A program made the position numbers and the translations under genes. The notes below the pieces were generated by a model. That model made no database searches, was not told the origin of the DNA, and worked only from the letters and a program-made list of their open reading frames with translations. From the NCBI RefSeq assembly GCF_004801285.1, contig NZ_SSNY01000002.1, positions 248,001 to 312,000 on the forward strand: a stretch of DNA of 64,000 bases, given 5' to 3'. Positions 29,053 to 38,905 of this stretch are shown piece by piece (within the stretch, counting starts at the first letter, position 1; the number at the start of each line of letters is the position of its first letter). Origin of the DNA: Ollibium composti (GTDB taxonomy: Bacteria; Pseudomonadota; Alphaproteobacteria; Rhizobiales; Rhizobiaceae).

Positions 29053-29129
29053 TGGTACCGTTGGCTGGGGTCGAACCAGCGACCTCCGGATCCACAATCC
29101 GGCGCTCTAACCAGCTGAGCTACAACGGC
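29053..29129 (-). tRNA. tRNA-His (GTG anticodon)
   Basis: A full cloverleaf reads on the minus strand: acceptor GCCGTTG/CAACGGT, D-arm GCTCAGCTGGTTAGAGC, anticodon arm CCGGA-TTGTGGA-TCCGG with anticodon GTG, T-arm CTGG-TTCGACC-CCAG, discriminator A and encoded CCA. The pair 1-72 is G-T and the base before G1 is T, so the G-1 that is the usual His identity element is not encoded; alphaproteobacterial tRNA-His are known to lack it and to use A73. Confidence 0.97.
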
Positions 29130-29251
29130 ACGTTTGAAAACCGAAGGAACAACCACCTGTCTGCCATGCTCCTTCGCTCAGCGATGCGCTCTTACGGGCA
29201 AACGGAACTTAATTCAAGCCTGTCGGCGACGCAAAGCCGTGACGACTTATC

Positions 29252-29365
29252 CAAAGAAAAAGGCCGGCGGGAGGAGGGCCGGCCTTTTCCGTCTGGGACC
29301 AGCGGGAGGAGGTGCTGGTCTTTCACCGGCAGGCGGAGGGAGGAGGGACCGCGCTGCCGGTTATT
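29252..29365 (-). ncRNA. Candidate three-hairpin anti-Shine-Dalgarno sRNA (CCUCCUCCC loops)
   Basis: Directly behind the phasin stop, on the same strand, three hairpins follow one another. H1: CCGGCAG/CTGCCGG arms at 29354-29360 and 29326-29332. H2: GACCAGC/GCTGGTC at 29314-29320 and 29297-29303. H3: a 10-11-bp stem AAGGCCGGC/GCCGGCCTT at 29278-29288 and 29257-29268, ending in a T-run like a Rho-independent terminator. Each apical region contains CCTCCTCCC on the minus strand (29338-29346, 29304-29312, 29269-29277). Repeated hairpins presenting this anti-SD motif define the CSIR/CcsR and 'cuckoo' RNAs of alphaproteobacteria, as I recall them. The RNA may be cut from the phasin 3'UTR or have its own promoter; ends are estimates. 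Confidence 0.75.
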
Positions 29366-29376
29366 TCACAATCGAT

Positions 29377-29835
29377 TCAGGCAACCTTGAGGTTGCTGAC
29401 GGCCTTGTCGAAGGCGGTCTTGAACGGCTTGGCGACGTCCTCGGCGGCCTTGGTGGCGACAACCTGGAAGTCCTTGGCCTGCTCGACGGACATTTCGACG
29501 CGCTTGCGCAGGAAGGCGGTCTGCAGCTCGACGACTTCCGACAGCGACTTGGCGCCGACGAGGGCCTCGAGGTGCGAGAAGTTGGCTTCGGCGTTGGCGC
29601 GCAGCGTGGCGATCGCCTTCAGCGACAGATCGCTGGAAACGGCCTTGGCGGTCTCGTAGCCGGCCTCGAAGGTCTTCTGCGTCTGCTCGGCGCTGGTCTT
29701 GAGCTTGGCATAGGCCTCCTTCGACTGCTCGACGCCCTTCTCGGCGAAGGTGCGGAACTGTTCGGTGGCCTTGGAAGCGTCGAAGCTCGGGAACTCGACG
29801 GTCTCGGCGAACTCAGCGGTCTTGGTCTTGGACAT
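29377..29835 (-). CDS. Phasin family protein
   Basis: 152-residue amphipathic, mostly helical protein of the phasin_2 type that coats polyhydroxybutyrate granules. Typical blocks are FRTFAEKGVEQSKEAYAKLKTSAEQTQKTFEAGYETAK and SLKAIATLRANAEANFSHLEALVGAKSLSEVVELQTAFLRKRVEMSVEQAKDF. It has no signal or membrane segment. ATG 29835 follows GAGAGGA; the much longer frame upstream is antisense to pdhS and is not real. Two TGCNNNGCA sites upstream suggest PhaR control, and an anti-SD sRNA candidate follows the stop. Acetoacetyl-CoA synthetase, 4 kb away, would feed the same PHB cycle. Confidence 0.92.
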   Translation of the reverse strand: MSKTKTAEFAETVEFPSFDASKATEQFRTFAEKGVEQSKEAYAKLKTSAEQTQKTFEAGYETAKAVSSDLSLKAIATLRANAEANFSHLEALVGAKSLSEVVELQTAFLRKRVEMSVEQAKDFQVVATKAAEDVAKPFKTAFDKAVSNLKVA

Positions 29836-29911
29836 CTTCAATCCTCTCGGTGACGGTTCGCGGCCGAACCGTGCGTGTTCATTCATGCAGCCTATATAGC
29901 ACCTGTTATTG

Positions 29912-29939
29912 TGCATTGCAATATCTTTGTTGCGGTGCA
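29912..29939 (-). promoter_or_regulatory. PhaR-like operator sites upstream of phasin
   Basis: TGCATTGCA at 29912-29920 and TGCGGTGCA at 29931-29939 both fit TGCNNNGCA, spaced 19 bp start to start, 77-104 bp ahead of the phasin ATG. PhaR, the PHB-responsive repressor of phasin genes in alphaproteobacteria such as Paracoccus, recognises TGC-rich sequence of this kind. PhaR itself is not encoded in the window. Confidence 0.5.
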
Positions 29940-30066
29940 GCAAAACCCGGTTCCGCGGCGTTAACCACGCGGGTCGAATTGTGCCGGCTGCACGCTCTGG
30001 CTTGTGGACCTTGCCGCAGGCTGCTTTTATTAACAAAGCGTTAACCGCGAGAGACGCCGAAGCCGC

Positions 30067-33000
30067 ATGCCCTCCGCCAGCTACTCGTTCCTCGACGTTG
30101 TCGTGCTCGATGCCGTGCGCGGCCGCTTTGCCGCGGGCGATGCGCTGGCGATCCTGTCGGCCGGCCTCGACGACGTGCTGTGGGCGAACGGGCCGGGCGC
30201 GGCCGTCCTCGGCTACGCAAACATCGAAGCCGCCGTCGGCGCCGCCACCGGCCTGCCGCCCGTGGCGCGCCGGCAGATCATGGCGACCGCCGCCTATCCG
30301 GACATCGGCACCGACCGCGCCATCGCGCTCAGGCTGGCGAGCGGCATGACCAGTCGCGCCGTCAATTTCCTGGCCAGCGCGGTGACGATGCCGGACGGCG
30401 AGAAGGCGATCCTGCTGGCGGTTCCGGCCGCCCACGCCGCCTCGCGCGACGCCGCCGAGATCGCCGCCCATGCCATCGGCGGCTTCACCGAAGATGGCCA
30501 GTTCCTCGCCTTCGTCGACGGCCAGGGCCGCATCGAGGCGGCCTCGGAGGGCTTCGCGGCACTCGGCATCACGGAGCAGACATTGGCCGGCCTCGTGACG
30601 GAAATTGCGGGGCAGGCCGACCGTCTGCTCAAGCGCCGCATTCCGGCGGCCGGCGGATCGTTTCCCGCCGGCTTTGCCCGTCTCTGCGACGATCCGGCGC
30701 GGCATCTGCTCGTCGTGGTCGAAGAGCCGGAGCCGGCCTCCGTGTGCGCGCCGCTGGCGGCCGAGTCGGAGGCGATCCCTGTCGACTCCGTGCCGACGGT
30801 CGAAGACGCGCCCGCACCGGTTGAGGAGGAACGCCAGAATTCCGAGCCGCAAGCCGCCGCAGCCGATGACGACGTGGGAGAGCCGCCTGCGGTAGAAGCG
30901 GCGGAAGCTCATCCGGAGGCGACGGACCGCAGCGCGGCGCCCGTGCGCTTCGTCTGGCGCACAGACGCGGAAGGGCGCTTCAGCGCCGTTTCGCCGGAAT
31001 TCGCGGCCGCCGTTGGCGAGCCCGCCGCCGCGATCATCGGCAAACGCTTCGGCGACGTCGCGACCGCCTTCGGGCTCGACCCGTCCGGCGAGATCGCCGG
31101 CCTGCTGGAGCGCCGCGACACTTGGTCCGGCCGCACCGTCCTGTGGCCGGTGGCAGGCACCGCCCGCGGCGTTCCCGTCGATCTGGCGGCGCTGCCGGTC
31201 TACGGCAAGGGTCGCGCCTTCGAGGGCTTTCGCGGCTTCGGCGTCGCCCGCGTCGCCGATGCAAGGCCCGATCCCGCAGGCCGGGGCCTTTCCCTGACCG
31301 AATCTGCCGCCAACGCGACCGATATCGGGCCGGCGCCGGAAACCGCCAGCACGCCGGACATGCCGCCGCAGGCGGGTTCGCACGACCCGTTCCAGGGCGA
31401 AGTGCCGGCGCTTGCCGTCGAGCCGAAGCCCGACCGCCGCTACTCCGACAAGGTGATCCGGCTGGCCGAGCACCGCCAGCCTGCCGCCAACGACAAGGGT
31501 TCCGCCGGCGACAAGGGTTCCACTGGCGACAAGGGTACTCAGACCCCCGAGCGAAGCCTGTCGAGCGTCGAGCGCAACGCCTTCCGCGAGATCGGCGAGC
31601 GGCTGCGGCGCGAAGAACAGGCCGGCGCGGAAACGTCGGAGCCCGAGGCCGTATCCGATGCAGCCAATGCAGCCGAAGTCCCGGCCGAGAACGAGGCGCC
31701 CGCCGAACCGGCCGAGGCCGGCTCCGTGCCGCATCATCGCGCCCTGACGCCGGCCAGCGAGCCGGGCAAGCTGGCAGACGGCCTGCCGCCCGCGACGGAA
31801 GAAGGGACGGCCGCCCTGTCGGAAGAGCCGTTCGACGACGACGTGCAAGAAACGGACGACGTCGACGACCTCGCACGCCTCGACGGCGTGACGCCTGCCG
31901 AAGCTGAGCAGGCCGTCACCGGCCGTTCCGGCTCGCTGCTCGACTACGCCGAGGAAAAGGCACCGGCTGCCGGAAACGGCGCCGGCATGGATGACGACGA
32001 GACAGGCGACGACCAGCCGGACAGCATGGCCGCCGCCGATTTCGCCGACGCGCGCGACGACGAGAGCCTGCCGGTGCGGGCCGACGAGGCCGGTGCGCCG
32101 CCGCAGGAGCCGGCGCTGCCGCCACAGCCGCGCTCGCCGGCGCCGGCCTTGCGCAAGGAAGGTTTCGTCCCGTCGGCCTTCTCGCTGGCCGCCGGCCCGG
32201 ACACCTCGATCCTGGCCAAGCTGCCGGTGCCGCTGCTGATCCATTCGGGCGACGTCCTGCACTATGCCAACGATGAGTTCCTGCGCCTGTCCGGCTATCG
32301 CTCGCTCGCCGCGCTTGCAGATGCCGGCGGCCTGGACGGCCTGTTCGCCGCGCCCTATGCCGAGGACAGTGCCTCCGACGGGACGGAGCGGCAGTTGCGG
32401 CTGAGGACCAGCGAGGGGCAGGAGTTCCCCGTCGAGGCCAATCTGCGTTCGGTGCCGTGGCGCGACGGCAAGGCGCTCATGCTGATGCTGCATCGCTCGC
32501 AGGGCGGCGAGAGCCGGCCCGCCGCGCCGCAGGCGGTCCAGCCGGCCGTTGTTGTCACACAGCCGGTGCAGCCCGACATTGCCGAGCTGAAGGCGCGCAT
32601 TTCCGAAATGCGCACCATCATCGACACCGCCACCGACGGCGTCGTGCTGATCGCGCCGGACGGCACGATCCGTTCGATCAGCCGCCCCGCCGAGGCGCTG
32701 TTTTCCTTCGACAGCGACGAGGTGGCGGGCAAGCCCTTCGCCTCGCTGTTCGCCATCGAGAGCCAGCGCGCCGCGCGCGATTATCTGGCCGGCCTTTCCG
32801 AGCCCGGCGTCGCCAGCGTGCTGAACGATGGCCGTGAAGTGATCGGCAGGGAAGCACAGGGGCGCTTCATTCCCTTGTTCATGACCATCGGCCGGTTGCC
32901 GGACGACAGCGGCTATTGCGCCGTCGTGCGCGACATCACCCAATGGAAGCGGGCCGAGGAAGATCTCACCCAGGCTCGCGCCGTCGCCGAGCGGGCGTCT

Positions 33001-33705
33001 TCGCAGAAGACCGATTTCCTCGCCCGTATCAGCCATGAGATCCGCACGCCGCTCAACGCCATCATCGGCTTTTCCGAGCTGATGATGGACGAGAAGTTCG
33101 GCCCGGTCGCCAACGACCGCTACCGCGACTACCTGCGCGACATCAACCGTTCGGGCAACCATGTGCTCGACCTCGTCAACGACCTGCTCGACATCTCCAA
33201 GATCGAGGCCGGCCAGCAGGAGATGCAGTACGAGGCCGTGTCGCTCAACGACACGCTGGCCGAGACGGTGGCGCTGATGCAGCCGCAGGCCAACCGCGAG
33301 CGCGTCATCATCCGCTCCAGCTTCGCCTCGCGCCTGCCCGATATCGTCGCCGACCTGCGCTCGATCCGCCAGATCGCCCTCAACGTTCTGTCCAATGCCA
33401 TCCGCTACACGCAGGCCGGCGGCCAGGTCATCGTCTCGACCGCCTACGAGACGTCCGGCGATGTCGTCATGCGCGTGCGCGATACCGGCGTCGGCATGAC
33501 GCCGGCCGAGATCGAGCAGGCGTTGAAGCCGTTCAAGCAGATCAATGCGCTGAAACGCGGCCGCGGCGACGGCACGGGGCTCGGCCTGCCGCTCACCAAG
33601 GCGATGGTCGAGGCCAACCGCGCCCGCTTCGCCATCGCCTCGACGCCCGGCGAGGGCACACTGGTCGAGGTCGTTTTCCCGTCGACCCGTGTTCTGGCCG
33701 ACTGA
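30067..33705 (+). CDS. pdhS: Hybrid-sized PAS sensor histidine kinase, PdhS/PleC/DivJ family
   Basis: 1212-residue cytosolic kinase with no membrane segment. A PAS-like N-terminus is followed by a very long low-complexity Glu/Ala/Pro/Asp-rich stretch (about residues 240-700, including a triple DKGS(A/T)GDKG repeat), then PAS domains (about 715-810 and 845-960), the dimerisation box ISHEIRTPLNAIIGFSEL with His990, and the ATPase domain (ALNVLSNAIRYTQAGG, DTGVGMT, GDGTGLGLPL). The run MDEKFGPVANDRYRDYLRDI behind the H-box is the PleC/DivJ/PdhS signature for contact with DivK. In Brucella PdhS sits at the old pole and acts in the DivK-CtrA cell-cycle circuit; the same role is inferred here. Confidence 0.85.
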   Translation: MPSASYSFLDVVVLDAVRGRFAAGDALAILSAGLDDVLWANGPGAAVLGYANIEAAVGAATGLPPVARRQIMATAAYPDIGTDRAIALRLASGMTSRAVNFLASAVTMPDGEKAILLAVPAAHAASRDAAEIAAHAIGGFTEDGQFLAFVDGQGRIEAASEGFAALGITEQTLAGLVTEIAGQADRLLKRRIPAAGGSFPAGFARLCDDPARHLLVVVEEPEPASVCAPLAAESEAIPVDSVPTVEDAPAPVEEERQNSEPQAAAADDDVGEPPAVEAAEAHPEATDRSAAPVRFVWRTDAEGRFSAVSPEFAAAVGEPAAAIIGKRFGDVATAFGLDPSGEIAGLLERRDTWSGRTVLWPVAGTARGVPVDLAALPVYGKGRAFEGFRGFGVARVADARPDPAGRGLSLTESAANATDIGPAPETASTPDMPPQAGSHDPFQGEVPALAVEPKPDRRYSDKVIRLAEHRQPAANDKGSAGDKGSTGDKGTQTPERSLSSVERNAFREIGERLRREEQAGAETSEPEAVSDAANAAEVPAENEAPAEPAEAGSVPHHRALTPASEPGKLADGLPPATEEGTAALSEEPFDDDVQETDDVDDLARLDGVTPAEAEQAVTGRSGSLLDYAEEKAPAAGNGAGMDDDETGDDQPDSMAAADFADARDDESLPVRADEAGAPPQEPALPPQPRSPAPALRKEGFVPSAFSLAAGPDTSILAKLPVPLLIHSGDVLHYANDEFLRLSGYRSLAALADAGGLDGLFAAPYAEDSASDGTERQLRLRTSEGQEFPVEANLRSVPWRDGKALMLMLHRSQGGESRPAAPQAVQPAVVVTQPVQPDIAELKARISEMRTIIDTATDGVVLIAPDGTIRSISRPAEALFSFDSDEVAGKPFASLFAIESQRAARDYLAGLSEPGVASVLNDGREVIGREAQGRFIPLFMTIGRLPDDSGYCAVVRDITQWKRAEEDLTQARAVAERASSQKTDFLARISHEIRTPLNAIIGFSELMMDEKFGPVANDRYRDYLRDINRSGNHVLDLVNDLLDISKIEAGQQEMQYEAVSLNDTLAETVALMQPQANRERVIIRSSFASRLPDIVADLRSIRQIALNVLSNAIRYTQAGGQVIVSTAYETSGDVVMRVRDTGVGMTPAEIEQALKPFKQINALKRGRGDGTGLGLPLTKAMVEANRARFAIASTPGEGTLVEVVFPSTRVLAD

Positions 33706-33735
33706 TCTGTCCGACCGGGCGGTTTCGGACAAAAG

Positions 33736-33760
33736 AAAGGCGCCCGGACGGACGCCTTTA
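33736..33760 (+). terminator. Terminator after pdhS
   Basis: AAAGGCG (33736-33742) and CGCCTTT (33753-33759) form a 7-bp stem ending in T residues, 31 bp after the pdhS stop. The A-run before and T-run after let it work on either strand. Confidence 0.6.
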
Positions 33761-33786
33761 AGGAAATGGGATTGTGTCACAACGGG

Positions 33787-33860
33787 CTTGAGAGAACGAG
33801 CCGACCGAACGACGGAAGGAACAGGTTTCCCTCTCAAGTTGCCGCCACTATCGCGGCGGG
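33787..33860. other. Hairpin-rich intergenic stretch
   Basis: CTTGAGAG at 33787-33794 is inverted at 33831-33838, and directly after it GCCGC/GCGGC at 33841-33845 and 33853-33857 close a 7-base loop. The stretch lies between the pdhS terminator and the acetoacetyl-CoA synthetase stop, with no open frame. It may be the 3'UTR of the ligase gene or a small RNA; there is no clear terminator T-run. Confidence 0.3.
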
Positions 33861-33964
33861 GAGCTTAACAAGTCCTTACCGTCGCGCCGGAAAATTTACC
33901 AAAGTGTACCACCCGTGAAATCTAGGTAAATTCTCCGGTCATCTTTCATTTACCATGTTGCGGA

Positions 33965-35923
<1,959 letters not shown>

Positions 35924-36081
35924 CTCGCAATTCCTCCGCGTTAACGGTCGATTAGCATATAGTCGGCGACGAACAAGACCGGGTTGCTTCTGCGGTACCC
36001 TGTACGGGAAATGCCATCGCCGGGCCACAATGACTTGAAATGCGTCGGGTACGAACTACACCTGACGCCACTGCGGCGGAC

Positions 36082-38046
36082 ATGAAACGGGGCACGATGC
36101 CTTCACCTTGGATATGGCGGGCGATTTGGGCGGTCGGCATTGCGCTGATCGTCGCCACCTTGGCTTTCGCCGCCTTGCCCTATGTCGCCTCGACGCGCAT
36201 CGTGCGCGACCGCATCGCCTGGGAAATGAGTGCCTGGAGCGGCTTCCGCGTCGCCATCGACGGGGCGCCCCAGATCGAGATCTGGCCGCAGTTCCGCGCC
36301 ATCCTGACCGACGTCACGCTGTCGAAATGGACCGACACCACCAACGCGCCCGTCGTGCAGGCCGAGCGTGTCGAGGTCGGCCTGTCGGCGATGGCGGCGC
36401 TGCGCGGCGACGTGGTGTTCCAGTCGGCCGTGCTGATCAGGCCGACGATCCGGCTCGAACCGCTCGCCAACGGGCTTTTCATGCCACCGACCTCCTCCGG
36501 TGGCCGCATCGCCCGCTCCATCGACGCCGCCCGCAAGCTGGTCGCCGCCGATCCGGCCAAGCCGGATCAGGGCGCATTGCCTTCGGATGCCTTCGGCACC
36601 GTCGAACTGCGCGACGGGCGCATGATCTCCGCCGTCGGCGGCAAGGACCAGGAGGTTTTCACCAGCCTGAACGGCCAGCTCGACTGGCCGGCGCTGAATG
36701 ACGGGGCGACGCTGTCGGCCACCGGCATCTGGCACGGCGAGACCGTCGCGCTCGACCTGTCTTCGGCCAAGCCGCTGCTCCTGTTCGCCGGCGGCACCGC
36801 ACCCGTCACCGTGTCGGTCAAGGCGCCGCCGGCGACCTTTTCCTTCGACGGCACCGCCAACCTGTCGCAGAACGCCTATTTCGACGGCCAGGCGAAGTTC
36901 GCCGCGCCCTCGCTGCGGCGGCTGCTGGAATGGTCCGGCACCGGGCTGGCGTCCGGCAGCGCCATCGCCGCGGTCGCCCTGTCGAGCAAGATCAGCGGCG
37001 AGCCGAAGCGGCTGAAGCTGGCCAACACCGAGGTGACGCTCAACAACAATCCCGGCATGGGCGCTCTCGACCTGTCGCTGTCGGAGGCGGTGCCGGCGAT
37101 CTCCGGCACGCTCGCTTTCGACACGCTCGACCTGCGCTCCTTCCTCGCCGCCTTCACGCCGCTGGCGTCGCCGACGGGCCGGCAGGACCAGGCGGTCGGC
37201 GCGGGCATCACCGACCGCCTCAACCTCGATCTCAGGCTGTCGGCCGCCCATGCCAGCGCCGGCCCCATCCAGCTTGCCAATGTGGCCGCCACCGCGCAGG
37301 TGAAGGACGGCCTCGCCGTCTTCGACATTTCCGATGCCGCCGCCTTCGGCGGCAACATCCAGTCCAGCCTGCGCTTCGACCGCAAGCCGGCGGGCACGCA
37401 GGTGGAAATGCGGCTGCTCGCTTCGGACGTCAATGGCGCCCAGTTCGGCGCCGCAGCCGGCATGACGCGGCTGATGCCGACCGGGACCGGCACGATCTCG
37501 ATCATCCTCAAGGGGCCGGGCCGGGCCTGGGATTCGATCCTGGAGAGCGCCAACGGCTCGATTTCGGCGACATTCGGGCCGGGCAAGCTCACCGGCCTCA
37601 ACCTGCCGGCCTTCCTCAAGCGCAACCAGCAGGGCGGCTTCTTCGCCCTCGACGAGGTCTCGGACGGCACGGTGCCGATCGACGGCGCCGAGCTCAAGGC
37701 CAGCATCTCCAACGGCGTCGCGCGCATCGACAAGGCCGAGGCCAAGTCGGCCAAGACGAAGATCTGGCTGTCCGGCATCGTTCCCTATGCCGGACATGGC
37801 CTGGCACTGTCGGGCGGCATAACCTCGGCGGCCCAGCCGCCGCCTGCCCAGCCGGCACAGCCTGCCCAGCAACCCGCCCAGTCCGCTGACGCCGGAACCG
37901 GGGCGGATGCGGCGACGCCGCCGGCCCAACCGCCTGCGCAGCCTGCACAGCCGGCCCAGCCCGCGCAGCTGTCGTTCTTCGTCGGCGGGACATGGAACAC
38001 GCCGTTCATCTCGCCGATCACGCGGGCCGTTCCCAGCGGCGGCTGA
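36082..38046 (+). CDS. AsmA-like protein with PAQ-repeat linker
   Basis: About 654 residues, anchored by one N-terminal hydrophobic helix (WIWRAIWAVGIALIVATLAFAALPYVA) and otherwise periplasmic. The first part (WSGFRVAIDGAPQIEIWPQFRAILTDVTLS) and the C-terminal AsmA_2-type domain (SGPIQLANVAATAQVKDG, NGSISATFGPGKLTGLNLP) fit the AsmA/bridge-like lipid-transfer family, tied to outer-membrane lipid homeostasis. Near the C-terminus a linker of repeated PAQ/PAQPAQ units (about 45 residues) precedes a short conserved tail. Possible starts are 36040, 36082 and 36097; none has a strong ribosome site. Confidence 0.8.
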   Translation: MKRGTMPSPWIWRAIWAVGIALIVATLAFAALPYVASTRIVRDRIAWEMSAWSGFRVAIDGAPQIEIWPQFRAILTDVTLSKWTDTTNAPVVQAERVEVGLSAMAALRGDVVFQSAVLIRPTIRLEPLANGLFMPPTSSGGRIARSIDAARKLVAADPAKPDQGALPSDAFGTVELRDGRMISAVGGKDQEVFTSLNGQLDWPALNDGATLSATGIWHGETVALDLSSAKPLLLFAGGTAPVTVSVKAPPATFSFDGTANLSQNAYFDGQAKFAAPSLRRLLEWSGTGLASGSAIAAVALSSKISGEPKRLKLANTEVTLNNNPGMGALDLSLSEAVPAISGTLAFDTLDLRSFLAAFTPLASPTGRQDQAVGAGITDRLNLDLRLSAAHASAGPIQLANVAATAQVKDGLAVFDISDAAAFGGNIQSSLRFDRKPAGTQVEMRLLASDVNGAQFGAAAGMTRLMPTGTGTISIILKGPGRAWDSILESANGSISATFGPGKLTGLNLPAFLKRNQQGGFFALDEVSDGTVPIDGAELKASISNGVARIDKAEAKSAKTKIWLSGIVPYAGHGLALSGGITSAAQPPPAQPAQPAQQPAQSADAGTGADAATPPAQPPAQPAQPAQPAQLSFFVGGTWNTPFISPITRAVPSGG

Positions 38047-38082
38047 GGCTTTTTTCTTCCTCGATGGAAAACCGGCGCCAGC

Positions 38083-38901
38083 TCAGCCGCGCTGGGCCGC
38101 CTGCTCGTCGCGCAGCCGCTGCACCTCGCGGCGTTTGTTGACGATCGAGGCGGCGATGACGCTGGCGGTGACGATGCCGATCAGGATGGTGCAGGCGGCG
38201 TTGATCTCCGGCGTCACGCCGAGGCGGACCTGGCTGTAGATCTTCATCGGCAGCGTCGTGGCGCCCGGACCGGAGGTGAAGGAGGCGACGACGAGGTCGT
38301 CCAGAGACAGGGTGAAGGCCAGCATCCAGCCTGAAATGATGGCCGGCGCGATCACCGGCAGGGTGATCTGGAAGAAGGTCCTGACCGGCGGCGCGCCGAG
38401 ATCCATGGCCGCCTCCTCCAGCGAGCGGTCGAAGGTGACGAGGCGCGACTGCACCACCACGGCGACGAAGCACATGGTGAAGGTGATGTGGGCGAGCGTG
38501 ACCGTGTAGAAGCCGCGGTCGAGGCCGACGGCGACGAACAGAAGCAGCAGCGACAGGCCGGTGATGACGTCGGGCATGACCAGCGGCGCGAAGATCATGC
38601 CGGAAAACAGCATCCGCCCGCGGAAGCGCGTGTAGCGCGTCAGCGCCAGCGCCCCGAGTGTACCGAGCACCGTGGCGACCGAGGCCGAGATCAGGCCGAC
38701 GCGGATCGTCACCCACGCCGCGTCCATCAGGCCCTGGTTGTGGAACAGCGACACGTACCACTTCGTCGAGAAGCCGCCCCATACGGTGACCAGCTTCGAG
38801 GCGTTGAAGGAGAAGATGACCAGAAGCACGATCGGCAGGTAGAGGAAGGCGAGGCCGAGCGTGACGGCGGTGATGTTGAAGCGGCTCCAGGTCGAGTTCA
38901 T
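38083..38901 (-). CDS. potI: Polyamine ABC transporter permease (PotI/PotC-like)
   Basis: 272-residue inner-membrane permease with six hydrophobic segments and the EAA loop LEEAAMDLGAPPVRTFFQITLPVIAPAI. FSFNASKLVTVWGGFSTKWYVSLFHN after the first helix is typical of PotC/PotI. It lies last in the minus-strand operon potF-potG-potH-potI, 4 bp behind potH. With potH it forms the channel for putrescine or spermidine uptake. The gene symbol follows the PotFGHI order; spermidine-specific PotC is the alternative. Confidence 0.88.
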   Translation of the reverse strand: MNSTWSRFNITAVTLGLAFLYLPIVLLVIFSFNASKLVTVWGGFSTKWYVSLFHNQGLMDAAWVTIRVGLISASVATVLGTLGALALTRYTRFRGRMLFSGMIFAPLVMPDVITGLSLLLLFVAVGLDRGFYTVTLAHITFTMCFVAVVVQSRLVTFDRSLEEAAMDLGAPPVRTFFQITLPVIAPAIISGWMLAFTLSLDDLVVASFTSGPGATTLPMKIYSQVRLGVTPEINAACTILIGIVTASVIAASIVNKRREVQRLRDEQAAQRG

Positions 38902-38905
38902 CGCC

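Noticed and set aside
29377..33837. A 1486-codon minus-strand open frame running through the whole pdhS gene into phasin
   Set aside because: Only its last 152 codons look like a protein (phasin, with its own SD). The rest is antisense of a clearly coding histidine kinase in high-GC DNA, where long antisense frames are common, and has low-complexity Arg/Gly/Asp composition.
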